A stretch of DNA of 34,573 nt from a bacterium (GCA_013359335.1 JABWBZ010000004.1:1-34573); one strand, 5' to 3'. Counted from the stretch's first letter, positions 24,450 through 34,086 are shown. Numbers and translations are program-made. Notes: a model not told the origin generated them from the sequence alone.

Positions 24450-25835
24450 TCAATGCCTTGTATCGGATTGTTTGGATTTGGGCTTCAAATCATTTTCGTG
24501 AATTGAAAAATTCCACAGCAAATTACCTTTGTCGTCGTATGTTTCAATAGTCAGTTTGCGGTCTTTGCGTTTTCCTGAAAATTTGAGTAAGCCGAAATTA
24601 TGTTGATCGCTGAAAACGCTGCCAGGAACGCGCAATGGATTTTTGATGTCTTTACCGCTTCTGTGCAAACCCGCCGTCAAAGATGAGGAGGTATAATCGT
24701 ACAATGGATAAAAATTTGAATCGATATCTTTGCGGTTCATTTCCGTAAAATCCCTGTCTCCACTTATAAAAAGTACGCCGGCAATTTCATTTTTCCTGAT
24801 AAAATCGATCAATTCTTTACGCTCGAATTTGTATAGGTTATAAGACTCATTATCACCGTATTCATTCAAAACCTGGCTGCCGCACGCTATGATTTTAAAT
24901 GGCGCCATACTCGTCGTCAACGCGTCTTTCAGCCATTGCATCTGGGCTTTGCCGATCATGGTTTTGTTTGGCGTGTCTTCTTCATAACGCGGCGACCGAT
25001 AAAACCGGTCGTCGAGCATGAAGAAATCGACGTCGCTCCATGTGAATTTGAAAAACACTCCGGGAACGTCGGAAAATCCGTACGCCGGATTACCAAAATA
25101 CATTTTGAAGGCTTCAAGCGTTTTGAATTTGAACATATACCCCCGGTCGGAATCATTGGGGCCGTAGTCGTGATCATCCCAGATGGCATAATGGTGAACG
25201 GACGGCAAAAGCGGCTGTAATTCTTTAAGCGACCGCGTATGACGCCAGCGGTGGAGGATGCCCGACCAGGAACTCCAGTCAACTTCACGAAGATAAGTAT
25301 TATCGCCCAGCCACAACATCAAGTCTGGCTTTTTATCGGCGATCATCTGAAAAATATGATAGTCACTTCCGTACGGAATACCCGGACGATCAACGGAATC
25401 TTCACTGACGTACGCGCACGATCCGATCGCGGCTGTAAAATCGGGAGGGTCGCTACGCCACTCCCACAGCAATTGCGTTTTAAAAGTATACGGCGCGGAA
25501 TGTTTGATCGGTTTGCCGTTGATTAGAACTTCATAATCGTACGCCGTCCCGTGATCGAGTTGTCCGATCGCAAATCGAGCAATATGATCGCCTTCGGCGG
25601 TCGTCTGAATCGCCGTAGTCGTTTTTGCAATTTTATCGATTTTTTCAGTTTTAGCTTTTTGCCGATCCCAATACTTGATTTCAACTTTAGCCGGTTTAGT
25701 CGTCTGAACCCAAACCAGAACTTCGGTTTTTTCAGAATAACCGAGCATGGGGCCGGATTGGAGTAAATCGTTTTGGGCAAAAGTTGTGGAATTAAAGAAT
25801 AATATTGCAATCAGAAGAGATAAACAGTATTTCAT
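24450..25835 (-). CDS. PhoD-like metallophosphatase, exported
   Basis: An exported phosphatase/phosphodiesterase-like protein of 461 residues. The signal peptide is about 1-20 (ending TFAQ). An N-terminal beta-sandwich (about 25-125) is followed by the catalytic domain with GSCAYV, LWLGDN and WDDHDYGPND, which supply metal ligands in the PhoD family. The last motif, normally SGDxH or GDRHxxE, reads ISGDRDFTEM: the His is an Asp. The coding change needs only one base (CAT to GAT). PhoD enzymes cleave phosphodiesters and phosphomonoesters outside the cytoplasm with Ca/Fe. Whether this one is fully active is uncertain. It is directly followed by the broken flavoprotein gene. Confidence 0.9.
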   Translation of the reverse strand: MKYCLSLLIAILFFNSTTFAQNDLLQSGPMLGYSEKTEVLVWVQTTKPAKVEIKYWDRQKAKTEKIDKIAKTTTAIQTTAEGDHIARFAIGQLDHGTAYDYEVLINGKPIKHSAPYTFKTQLLWEWRSDPPDFTAAIGSCAYVSEDSVDRPGIPYGSDYHIFQMIADKKPDLMLWLGDNTYLREVDWSSWSGILHRWRHTRSLKELQPLLPSVHHYAIWDDHDYGPNDSDRGYMFKFKTLEAFKMYFGNPAYGFSDVPGVFFKFTWSDVDFFMLDDRFYRSPRYEEDTPNKTMIGKAQMQWLKDALTTSMAPFKIIACGSQVLNEYGDNESYNLYKFERKELIDFIRKNEIAGVLFISGDRDFTEMNRKDIDSNFYPLYDYTSSSLTAGLHRSGKDIKNPLRVPGSVFSDQHNFGLLKFSGKRKDRKLTIETYDDKGNLLWNFSIHENDLKPKSKQSDTRH

Positions 25836-25903
25836 GGAACAACTCCGGTATGAAAGTCAAAACTCAAAAGTCTAAAACAATGGCTATTCATTTGCCTTTG
25901 ATT

Positions 25904-27166
25904 TCACTTCATATTCTGATAGCGTTTGAGATTGTCTTCAAAAGTTTTTTTCATTTTCGATCCTTCGCGCGACATTTTGACAGCGTATTCACCGAAACGT
26001 ACTGCGTTGGCTTTGTCGCCGAGATCCTCGCACAGGCTGGCAATCGTATCCGCAACATACGAATTCTGGTCGGCAGCAGCCGACATTTCCCATTTTTTAA
26101 TCAGCGCTACAGCCATTTCTTTTTCGGCAGCCTTGGCTTCGAAGGCGCTCCAACCAACGTCGTTGTAATCGCTGAGCGAACCGTTCGGATTTTTTTGAAT
26201 CCAATTCAACACAACGGACGCGGCTTTGTCTTTGTCGCCGTGCTTGGTATAAATTTCAATCAAACGCGATGCGCCGCGTGCAACGGCTCCGTCAAGTTTA
26301 ACCAATTCGGCATAGTCTTCTTCTTTGGTCGTATGGCCGGTCGCCTGGCGGATGCGCTGATACATAGCTTCAATGTTTTTTCGTCCTGTATCGTCGGCCT
26401 TTTCATACGTCTGCGAAATTAATTTCCACGCTTTATCATTTTTATTCTGACGGAGATACGCATACGACAGATCGGCTGCCAGACCGAAGCTGGCTGGATG
26501 GTCCGGAAAACGTTTTAAAAAATTTTCCGCTTCCGGAACGCCGATGGAATCAATACTAAATTGTAATGCTATCGACGCGTGTTGCATCAGTAATTCTTGT
26601 GTCGTGGCTTTGGTTACATCAGGATCTTGACTCATGGCGAATTGATAATACGGCGCCGCTTTTGGCAAATCGAATAACAAATAATATTTGGCGACTTTAG
26701 CCGCTGATTCGTACGAAGGATTTTTCTGATAATCTTTCATCCATTCCGCAAAAACATCTTTGCCGAGTATAATCCGGTCAAGTTCCCTGAGATAGCGGTT
26801 GATGTCCGGTTCGTATCCTACTTTGCGTTCGATTTCCTGGCCATCGGCGTCGACAAATACTACTGAAGGATATACGCGTACTTCGTATTTATCGGCCAAT
26901 GCAATGCCTTCGCCCTTTTCTGCGTCAATTTTATAACAAATCATTTTTTCAGTGTACGCTTTAAATGCGCTACTGCGGTAAATATTCTGATCAAGCAATT
27001 TGCAAGGCCCGCACCAAGTTGTAAAAAAATCGATCATGATGATCTGATTTTTATCTTTGGCGGTTTTAAAAACCGAAGCGACGTCGCCATTTACAAAACC
27101 TGGTATATTTTCATCGGCGTAACCCAAGGATGCCGATACAAGCAAAAGAAAAAATAGTTTTCGCAT
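25904..27166 (-). CDS. Exported thioredoxin-like protein with TPR tail
   Basis: A periplasmic protein of 420 residues. The signal peptide is about 1-17 (ending GYAD). The thioredoxin-like domain (about 22-135) has the redox motif WCGPC (Cys52, Cys55) and the cis-proline YPSVVF (Pro100), similar to DsbD-gamma/thioredoxin_7 proteins. The remainder (about 140-420) is helical with TPR-like repeats (LSYAYLRQNKNDKAWKLI, LIEIYTKHGDKDKAASVVL, SLCEDLGDKANAVRFGEYA). It probably reduces or shuffles disulfides of exported proteins held by the TPR part. AAGGA lies 6 bases before the ATG. A terminator-like hairpin sits only 23 bases upstream of the start. Confidence 0.9.
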   Translation of the reverse strand: MRKLFFLLLVSASLGYADENIPGFVNGDVASVFKTAKDKNQIIMIDFFTTWCGPCKLLDQNIYRSSAFKAYTEKMICYKIDAEKGEGIALADKYEVRVYPSVVFVDADGQEIERKVGYEPDINRYLRELDRIILGKDVFAEWMKDYQKNPSYESAAKVAKYYLLFDLPKAAPYYQFAMSQDPDVTKATTQELLMQHASIALQFSIDSIGVPEAENFLKRFPDHPASFGLAADLSYAYLRQNKNDKAWKLISQTYEKADDTGRKNIEAMYQRIRQATGHTTKEEDYAELVKLDGAVARGASRLIEIYTKHGDKDKAASVVLNWIQKNPNGSLSDYNDVGWSAFEAKAAEKEMAVALIKKWEMSAAADQNSYVADTIASLCEDLGDKANAVRFGEYAVKMSREGSKMKKTFEDNLKRYQNMK

Positions 27167-27189
27167 AGCAATTCCTTTATGAAGATGAT

Positions 27190-27220
27190 AAAAAAAGCGC
27201 CATCAATTTAATGAAGGCGC
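27190..27220 (-). terminator. Rho-independent terminator after the MacB-like gene
   Basis: On the minus strand GCGCC (27220-27216) pairs with GGCGC (27201-27197), with further pairing inside and a run of seven T after it. It ends the adaptor/permease unit and leaves only 23 bases before the thioredoxin-TPR ATG. Confidence 0.75.
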
Positions 27221-27251
27221 CGATTAAAAGGAAAGGATTTTTGTTTAAGGC

Positions 27252-28466
27252 TTATTCATACCTCAATGCATCGATGACGTTGGAATTAGCGGCCTTCCAC
27301 GCCGGATAAAATCCAAAAAAAATGCCGATGCCGATCGATAAGCCGAAACTTAAAATAATCGAGTCGGTTGTAATTGCAATCGTCCATCCGGCATTGGATT
27401 CAAGAAACAGCGCCGTGCCGATGCCGGTGGCGATGCCGATAAAACCGCCGAGAAGGCAAATCATTAATGCTTCAATTAAAAACTGAGCGAGGATGTCTTT
27501 TCGTTTCGCGCCGATAGCTTTGCGGATGCCGATTTCTTTGGTGCGTTCTGTGACTGAAACCACCATAATATTCATGATGCCGATGCCACCGACGACCAAC
27601 GAAATAGCCGCAATCGACGCCAGCAGGAGCGACAGCGTAGCGCTCGTTTCCTGAGCCGTAGAAACAATGTCGGACATGTTACGGATATTAAAATCATTTT
27701 CCTGATCGGAACGTAAACGGTGCTGACGGCGCAACGTACGTTCGATATCAAACGTTACTTCTTCCAGAGGCACATTATCCTTAGCCATGACGGCGATAGC
27801 ATTGACGTAATCCAGTCCAAACAGCCGGAGTTGCGCGGTTGTCAGAGGAATGACGATCTGGTCGTCCTGATCCTGATTGCCGGATGCGCCTTTTTTTTCG
27901 AATAATCCGATAACGTAAAAATTTTGTGAATTGATTTTGATGATTTTGCCGACAGGCGAATCACGTTCAAACAATACTTCGGCGACGGATTGACCGATGA
28001 CGGCAACTTTCGATCGCGCACGCAACTCTTCTTCATTAAAAAAACGGCCCTTGGCGATAGAAAAACTACGCACGTTAGGATAACTCGTCAGGGCGCCGAT
28101 CACGGAAGAATTGACGTTTTTGTTTTCATACTTGATTTGAGAATTACGAGAGAGTTCTGCGGAAAAGTCTTGTACCAATTCAGAGCGAGTCTTGATTGCC
28201 GCCGCATCCTCCAGCTTTAATGTAATGGAACTGCCGGCAGCCAATACCGCACGGCCCATGCTTTGAGCGCCGGGGCGTACAATGAGTAAATTGGTTCCAA
28301 GGTTTTTCAGGCGTTCGTTGATCCGGCGGCGCGAACCTTCACCGATTGCCACCATCGCGATGACAGCGCCGACTCCGATGATAATGCCCAACATCGTGAG
28401 CAGGCTCCGCAAGCGGTTGGACCGTAATGCGGTCAGCGCCGTAATTATGCTTTCAAAAAAATTCAT
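27252..28466 (-). CDS. MacB-like ABC transporter permease (FtsX domain) without ATPase domain
   Basis: A 404-residue inner-membrane permease. A first helix (about 18-40, in LRSLLTMLGIIIGVGAVIAMVAIGEG) is followed by a MacB-type periplasmic core domain (about 45-270) and three C-terminal helices (about 280-305, 330-355, 372-395). ASIAAISLVVGGIGIMNIMVVSVTERTKEIGIRKAIGAKR is the FtsX hallmark. True MacB carries an N-terminal ATPase of about 230 residues, which is absent, so a separate LolD/MacB-type ATPase must be supplied from elsewhere. The MacA-like adaptor ends 6 bases upstream, so both are made together and should form a tripartite efflux or lipoprotein-handling complex. Confidence 0.93.
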   Translation of the reverse strand: MNFFESIITALTALRSNRLRSLLTMLGIIIGVGAVIAMVAIGEGSRRRINERLKNLGTNLLIVRPGAQSMGRAVLAAGSSITLKLEDAAAIKTRSELVQDFSAELSRNSQIKYENKNVNSSVIGALTSYPNVRSFSIAKGRFFNEEELRARSKVAVIGQSVAEVLFERDSPVGKIIKINSQNFYVIGLFEKKGASGNQDQDDQIVIPLTTAQLRLFGLDYVNAIAVMAKDNVPLEEVTFDIERTLRRQHRLRSDQENDFNIRNMSDIVSTAQETSATLSLLLASIAAISLVVGGIGIMNIMVVSVTERTKEIGIRKAIGAKRKDILAQFLIEALMICLLGGFIGIATGIGTALFLESNAGWTIAITTDSIILSFGLSIGIGIFFGFYPAWKAANSNVIDALRYE

Positions 28467-28472
28467 AAAATT

Positions 28473-29756
28473 TCAACGGATTCCGCCGGAACGTTCTTTC
28501 AGGCGCTCTTTGAACCGTTCGCCTTCCTGCAGCGCCTGAGAAAATTGTACAAGAACTACTTTTGCGGTGTCGGATAAGCCGCTTAACACTTCGGCTTCAT
28601 CGAAATTTGTCAGGCCGATCCGGATTGGGATTAATCGCAGCGACGTTCCTTCCTGGATGACGACAAATTTAAGTACGCCGTTTTGTAAGGCTTGCCCGTC
28701 TGACATTATTTTTTTCCGCAATTCGCTGTGACGAGTCTGATTGGAATCGGAAGATTTATTCATACGTTCCGGCATGATGACGCCGGCTTTTTTTAAAGTC
28801 TGCGCATCCGTTTTCAGATCATCTTTGCTGCGCAACACTTCGTTGGATACCAACAAGGCATTATCCCGGCGCGCTACGTCAATCGTGATCGATGTATTCA
28901 TACCCGCTTTGAGCAAATTCTTTTTATTAGGAACGAGAATGACGACGTCGAAAGTCGTCACGTTTTGAACGACTGTGGACTGAGCGGCGATCCGAATAAC
29001 TTTGCCGGCAAATTCCATCGAAGGGTAAGCGTCGGCGATAATGCGGGTGGCTTGCCCGAGCTGAACTTTGCCGATATCGACTTCATCGACGGCCGCGACG
29101 ACGTACACTTCATCCATGTTGGCGATCTGTGCAATGGTCGTTCCGCCGCCGACATTTGAAACTGCTGAAGAAACGATTTGGCCTGCGGAAACATTGCGTG
29201 AAAGGACGATACCATTGATCGGGGACAACACGATGGTTTCGGCCAATTTTTGACGTGCGAGCAATAAACTCGATTGCGCTTTGATCAAAGAAGATTTGGA
29301 GCCCACATAATCGACAAAAACCTGATCGTATTCTTGTTGGGACAAAAGATTTTTAGCAAATAAATCCTGCGAACGTTTCCAGTTATTTTCCTGCTGTAGT
29401 AATTTCGCCGCAGCTAGTTGCGAGTCGGCCAGCGCTTGTTCAAAATTATTGCGTGTATCGGTCTGATCCAGCCTTGCAATGAGTTGCCCAACGCGAACGT
29501 GATCGCTCGCCTCGATCGGAATGGCTTCGACGATACCGCTGGCCTTCGATTTGATTTCGATGATATTGATGGGAGAAACGGTTCCCGTCGCGCTTACGGT
29601 GACGGATAAAGTTCCTCGATGAACCGGCATGACGCGCGTGATCAGAGCGGTTTTATTTTCTTTTTTGTCGGAGGATTTGCCGCCGGCAAAAAAAATAAAA
29701 TAGGCGGCGACTACGAGCGCGAGTGAAACTATTGTTCCGATAATTTTTTTATTCAT
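28473..29756 (-). CDS. MacA/HlyD-family periplasmic adaptor protein
   Basis: A membrane-fusion protein of 427 residues. One N-terminal helix (about 7-25) anchors it to the inner membrane. The typical order follows: barrel strand and lipoyl half (VSATGTVSPINIIEIKSKASGIVEAI, then VRVGQLIARLD), a coiled-coil hairpin (about 100-160, QALADSQLAAAKLLQQENNW), the second lipoyl half (SPINGIVLSRNVSAGQIV) and beta-barrel domains. The insert around 310-355 is polar and of low complexity (MNKSSDSNQTRHSELRKK), longer than in E. coli MacA. It pairs with the permease downstream and would link it to an outer-membrane TolC-type channel, which is not in the window. Confidence 0.93.
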   Translation of the reverse strand: MNKKIIGTIVSLALVVAAYFIFFAGGKSSDKKENKTALITRVMPVHRGTLSVTVSATGTVSPINIIEIKSKASGIVEAIPIEASDHVRVGQLIARLDQTDTRNNFEQALADSQLAAAKLLQQENNWKRSQDLFAKNLLSQQEYDQVFVDYVGSKSSLIKAQSSLLLARQKLAETIVLSPINGIVLSRNVSAGQIVSSAVSNVGGGTTIAQIANMDEVYVVAAVDEVDIGKVQLGQATRIIADAYPSMEFAGKVIRIAAQSTVVQNVTTFDVVILVPNKKNLLKAGMNTSITIDVARRDNALLVSNEVLRSKDDLKTDAQTLKKAGVIMPERMNKSSDSNQTRHSELRKKIMSDGQALQNGVLKFVVIQEGTSLRLIPIRIGLTNFDEAEVLSGLSDTAKVVLVQFSQALQEGERFKERLKERSGGIR

Positions 29757-29771
29757 AAAAATAGTTAAAAA

Positions 29772-29801
29772 AACTTATCAAAGAGTTTTCTTGTTTGTCA
29801 A
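29772..29801 (-). promoter_or_regulatory. Promoter of the MacA/MacB-like operon
   Basis: On the minus strand, TTGACA (29801-29796) and TAAGTT (29777-29772) are 18 bases apart, only 15 bases before the ATG, which predicts a very short leader. Confidence 0.5.
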
Positions 29802-29844
29802 TAGACGTGTGAAGATAAATAAAGTTTAATTAAGCAAATATGAA

Positions 29845-29880
29845 TAAAAAAAGGGCAATTTCACTATGAGATTGCCCTTT
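29845..29880 (-). terminator. Rho-independent terminator after malate dehydrogenase
   Basis: On the minus strand AAAGGGCAAT (29880-29871) and ATTGCCCTTT (29859-29850) form a perfect 10-bp stem, followed by a T-run. Confidence 0.92.
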
Positions 29881-29901
29881 ATAAGTACTAAACAAAAAAA
29901 A

Positions 29902-30934
<1,033 letters not shown>

Positions 30935-30936
30935 CC

Positions 30937-30975
30937 AAAAAAAATAAATCCGATGCGCAGAAGGGACATCGGATT
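30937..30975 (-). terminator. Rho-independent terminator after rpmA
   Basis: On the minus strand AATCCGATG (30975-30967) pairs with CATCGGATT (30955-30947), a perfect 9-bp stem followed by TATTTTTTTT. It begins 6 bases after the rpmA stop. Confidence 0.92.
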
Positions 30976-30981
30976 CGGGTT

Positions 30982-31251
30982 TTACGCTTTTGCTTCGGGC
31001 ACCGGATACACGCTGACTTTGAGGCGTGTTTTGTCTTTGTGCTCGAATTTCACTACGCCGTCGATTTTCGAAAAAATCGTATCGTCGCTGCCGATGCCGA
31101 CGTTTTTGCCGACGTGGAATTTCGTACCGCGCTGGCGAACGATGATGTTGCCGGCGAGTACGAATTGGCCGCTATAACGTTTGACGCCGAGGCGTTGTCC
31201 GTGGCTGTCGCGTCCGTTGCGGGTACTACCAAGTCCCTTTTTATGTGCCAT
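30982..31251 (-). CDS. rpmA: 50S ribosomal protein bL27
   Basis: Ribosomal protein of 89 residues at the peptidyl-transferase centre. The N-terminus [21 protein letters not shown] is diagnostic, with the conserved [16 protein letters not shown] block after it. The ATG at 31251 has AAGGAGAG about 3 bases upstream; the frame is open further upstream but that part is out-of-frame rplU sequence. No extra N-terminal extension of the Firmicutes type is present. It follows rplU by 10 bases in the standard bacterial rplU-rpmA operon. Confidence 0.98.
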   Translation of the reverse strand: MAHKKGLGSTRNGRDSHGQRLGVKRYSGQFVLAGNIIVRQRGTKFHVGKNVGIGSDDTIFSKIDGVVKFEHKDKTRLKVSVYPVPEAKA

Positions 31252-31261
31252 GGTCTCTCCT

Positions 31262-31576
31262 TTACTTCGTAATGCTGTTAACTTCAATTTCCGTAAAAGG
31301 CTGACGATGGCCTTTTTTCTTCTGAAAGCCTTTGCGGCGATACTTGCGGAAATGAATGACTTTGTCGCCCAGCCCGTGTTGTAATACGGTGGTCTCGACT
31401 TTTGCACCTTTGACGGTAGGCATGCCAATTTTGACATCGCCATTTTCAGAAATCAACAGGACATGATCGAAAACGATCTTGTCGCCGACTTCCGCTTCAG
31501 CCACGCGCGGAATGACCAGTTTACGGCCTTCTTCGCACTTGAACTGAAAACCTTTGATATCAATTACTGCGTACAC
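31262..31576 (-). CDS. rplU: 50S ribosomal protein bL21
   Basis: Ribosomal protein of 104 residues that binds 23S rRNA. I place the start at the GTG at 31576, because bL21 proteins begin MYAxIxxGGxQ and this frame gives (V/M)[11 protein letters not shown] directly after GGAG. The upstream TTG at 31588 would add METR and overlap the ribosome site. The C-terminal region [23 protein letters not shown] is the typical basic, RNA-binding end. First gene of the rplU-rpmA operon. Confidence 0.97.
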   Translation of the reverse strand: MYAVIDIKGFQFKCEEGRKLVIPRVAEAEVGDKIVFDHVLLISENGDVKIGMPTVKGAKVETTVLQHGLGDKVIHFRKYRRKGFQKKKGHRQPFTEIEVNSITK

Positions 31577-31582
31577 GCGAGT

Positions 31583-31586
31583 CTCC
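31583..31586 (-). promoter_or_regulatory. Ribosome binding site deciding the rplU start
   Basis: GGAG on the minus strand lies 6 bases before the GTG at 31576, supporting a GTG start. Confidence 0.7.
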
Positions 31587-31618
31587 AAGCTATGGGTTTG
31601 CGTTTTATGAAATTAGGT

Positions 31619-31651
31619 CGCTAATATAGCGGATGGAACCTAAGAATGCAA
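31619..31651 (-). promoter_or_regulatory. Promoter of rplU-rpmA
   Basis: On the minus strand TTGCAT (31651-31646) and TATATT (31628-31623) are 17 bases apart. A small inverted repeat, CGCTA-ATA-TAGCG (31619-31631), covers the -10 box. The leader to the rplU GTG is about 40 bases. Confidence 0.65.
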
Positions 31652-31668
31652 GAAATATTTGGATTAAA

Positions 31669-32370
31669 TTAGTCCTTATTCGAATCCTTCGACAAATACC
31701 ATTCGATACCTAAACTTACATTTTTGAGACTAAAATCGATTTCAAAATTGGTGTTGGTTATCGAGGCAGATGAAGGAGCGCCTTTGGGTTTAGCATCCAG
31801 GGAACTGTATTCAACCTTTCCAATGCTTAATTCTAAAGCCAAACGATCAGTAAATTTATAAGTAAAACCCGGTCGAGCAATTAATCCCCATTGACTTATT
31901 TCAACTTCGATTTTTTCATTGTCTTCCGGAAAGTCTGCGTCAGTATATTTGTTAACATTGGTGCCGGTTTCAAAATGAATGGCCCCATCAAAGAAGAAAA
32001 AAGCATGCTCGGTCAAAGGTCTGTAAAAGCGGACATAGGGTTCGATGACGAGGCGTGGAAATTCAATCTTCAGTTTTTCGGAATCATCCTTTTCTTCAAA
32101 GGATGTTTGTTTATAGCCAAGTCCGAGACCGATGGCTGTTTTTGAGTTAACGAAATATCCGACTCGAGGAAGTATGGTGAATGTTGTGAATTTGAGACCT
32201 TCAGTGTAGATTGGAGTCCCAAACAACACAGCAGCCGCCTCCGGCACGGATTCCGATTGTTTGTAAGATGCTGATCCGGATACTAGAAAAGTGCCCTTGC
32301 TGAATTGGGCATACAGGTTTGTTGTTGCTAAAAGACAAGTTAGAATAGTGATTGAAATAAATGTTTTCAT
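31669..32370 (-). CDS. Outer-membrane beta-barrel protein
   Basis: A small porin-like protein of 233 residues. The signal peptide is about 1-21 (ending LYAQ). The mature protein is made of alternating amphipathic strands (KGTFLVSGSASYKQ, TFTILPRVGYFVNSKTAIGLGLGYK, RLVIEPYVRFYRPL, LIARPGFTYKFTDRLALELSIG), enough for an eight-stranded barrel. The last strand is NVSLGIEWYL, but nine polar residues follow, so the usual C-terminal aromatic is not terminal. AAGGAG lies about 5 bases before the ATG. Such proteins are common in FCB bacteria. Function (pore, adhesion or structural) unknown. Confidence 0.88.
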   Translation of the reverse strand: MKTFISITILTCLLATTNLYAQFSKGTFLVSGSASYKQSESVPEAAAVLFGTPIYTEGLKFTTFTILPRVGYFVNSKTAIGLGLGYKQTSFEEKDDSEKLKIEFPRLVIEPYVRFYRPLTEHAFFFFDGAIHFETGTNVNKYTDADFPEDNEKIEVEISQWGLIARPGFTYKFTDRLALELSIGKVEYSSLDAKPKGAPSSASITNTNFEIDFSLKNVSLGIEWYLSKDSNKD

Positions 32371-32389
32371 GGTGCTCCTTTAGTGTTGT

Positions 32390-32418
32390 TGAATAAAACA
32401 GGCGTTACTACACCTCAA
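32390..32418 (-). promoter_or_regulatory. Candidate promoter of the beta-barrel gene
   Basis: On the minus strand TTGAGG (32418-32413) and TATTCA (32395-32390) are 17 bases apart. The leader would be very short (about 13 bases). The rest of the 292-base gap (32371-32662) holds the promoter of the next gene and otherwise nothing I recognise. Confidence 0.35.
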
Positions 32419-32606
32419 TAATTTTTTAACGATAAAAAACTTTATTTAAAATTCGGCAATTTCCTCGATAGAACCCGATTAACCTCGTTGAGCCACGTTT
32501 TACAGATTCGGCCCAATATAGCTGGTTCAGCGGTTCATCGCAATATGAAAGTCGATAACATTGAGTAAACAAAATTTTTCTGTTTTTTGGTCTGACTTAA
32601 AAAAAA

Positions 32607-32635
32607 TTGTGAAATGCCAGAAAAAGCGATACATT
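32607..32635 (+). promoter_or_regulatory. Promoter of the UMF1-type MFS gene
   Basis: TTGTGA (32607-32612) and TACATT (32630-32635) are 17 bases apart, 27 bases before the ATG at 32663. Confidence 0.5.
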
Positions 32636-32662
32636 GTTCACCAAAAAAAACGATTAGTGCAT

Positions 32663-33988
32663 ATGAATTCAACTGAAATAAATAAAAAAACGATTTTTGG
32701 ATGGTGCATGTATGATTGGGCCAATTCGGCGTTTACGTTGACCGTTATCACGGCTGTTCTGCCGTTGTATTTTGCCGACGTCATTGTCGGGCCTGGCGGT
32801 TTTACTATTGGCGGTAATGTCTATAGCGCGACGGCATTGTGGGGATTTATGATCAGCAGCGCCGCGCTGTTTGTATTTTTATGCGCCCCGATCATGGGTG
32901 CCATTGCTGATTTTTCATCGTCCAAGAAAAAATTCATGATGGCGTTTTGTTATACGGGAAGTCTTTTCACCGCGCTGTTGTTTTTTTGCCAAACCGGCGA
33001 TGTGTGGATGACGATGGGGTTTTTTGTTATTGCGCAAATCGGCTTTGTCGGCGGCAATATTTTTTACGACGCGTTTTTACCACAAATAGCGCCGCCGGAA
33101 AAAATGGATTGGGTTTCCGGCAAAGGTTACGCGTTCGGCTATATCGGCAGCGATATTCAATTCGCCATGTCGCTTGGGCTGATACTGATGCACGATACGT
33201 TCGGACTGACTTCTGGAGAAGCAGTTCGGTGGGCGCTGGCATTTTCAGGTTTGTGGTGGGGCGGATTTTCGATTTTTACGTGGATGTATGTTCATGAAGC
33301 TGCCGCGGCTGAAACGATTCCTTCGAAATATGCCAGTCGCCCAAAAATAATAGCGTATATACAAATCGGTTTTGCCCGTACGGCTGCGACTAGTAAAAAA
33401 ATTGCCCAGTTCAAACATCTCGTTCTTTTTCTCGTGGGATTCATGCTCTATAATGAAGGCATTCAAACGGTTATCGCGATGGCGACGATTTACGGAAAAG
33501 AGGAATTGCAATTGCCATCGGACGTACTGATGATAACATTATTTGTGATCCAACTTGTTGCCATGGGCGGCGCGCTGGCGTTCAGTAAACTGGCTGAGAA
33601 GATCGGTACCAAAAAAGCGATCATCATGACTTTGGCGGTTTGGTCGGGGGTTGTCGTGTATGCGTATTTTATGACGACGGCGCTGGAATACATGATTTTG
33701 GGGGTGGTTGTAGGCATTGTCCTCGGCGGGTCGCAATCGTTGAGCCGGTCGTTTTATGGCGCGATGATACCGGCCAAAGCTTCAGCAGAATTTTATGGAT
33801 TTTATTCCGTGTTCACCAAGTTTTCAGCCATTTGGGGCCCGTTTGTATTTGCACTCATCCGGCAAATCAGCGGAACAGCACGGCTGTCGATTTTGTCTCT
33901 GATTGTATTTTTTTTTGCTGGCATGATCATTTTGTATTTTGTCAATGAGAAGAAAGCGCTTGAGGCTAAACAAATCGAAATTTTTTGA
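32663..33988 (+). CDS. UMF1-family MFS transporter (Atg22-like)
   Basis: An inner-membrane transporter of 441 residues with about 12 helices. I use the ATG at 32663 because the diagnostic WCMYDWANSAF motif of the UMF1/Atg22 family follows within 25 residues; the frame continues 34 residues upstream but that stretch is basic, covers the promoter and is unlike the family. Further family features are GAIADFSSSKKKFM (the MFS loop 2-3 motif) and GIVLGGSQSLSRSFYGAMIPA. Yeast Atg22 exports amino acids from the vacuole, but bacterial members are uncharacterised. A second MFS gene follows 98 bases downstream. Confidence 0.92.
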   Translation: MNSTEINKKTIFGWCMYDWANSAFTLTVITAVLPLYFADVIVGPGGFTIGGNVYSATALWGFMISSAALFVFLCAPIMGAIADFSSSKKKFMMAFCYTGSLFTALLFFCQTGDVWMTMGFFVIAQIGFVGGNIFYDAFLPQIAPPEKMDWVSGKGYAFGYIGSDIQFAMSLGLILMHDTFGLTSGEAVRWALAFSGLWWGGFSIFTWMYVHEAAAAETIPSKYASRPKIIAYIQIGFARTAATSKKIAQFKHLVLFLVGFMLYNEGIQTVIAMATIYGKEELQLPSDVLMITLFVIQLVAMGGALAFSKLAEKIGTKKAIIMTLAVWSGVVVYAYFMTTALEYMILGVVVGIVLGGSQSLSRSFYGAMIPAKASAEFYGFYSVFTKFSAIWGPFVFALIRQISGTARLSILSLIVFFFAGMIILYFVNEKKALEAKQIEIF

Positions 33989-34013
33989 AATCATCGGTCC
34001 CGGTTATTTCAGG

Positions 34014-34032
34014 CTCCGAACCGAGTTCGGAG
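34014..34032 (+). other. Perfect hairpin between two MFS genes
   Basis: CTCCGAAC (34014-34021) and GTTCGGAG (34025-34032) form an 8-bp stem with a 3-base loop. There is no T-run, so it is not a standard terminator. It may be a weak terminator, a processing site or an operator. Confidence 0.5.
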
Positions 34033-34086
34033 TGCATACAAATAATCCAATAAAAAATTAATTTCACATATCAAAGGATATTATTC

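Noticed and set aside
32561-32662. N-terminal extension of the UMF1 transporter
   Set aside because: It is basic, covers the best promoter and precedes the conserved family N-terminus; the ATG at 32663 is better.
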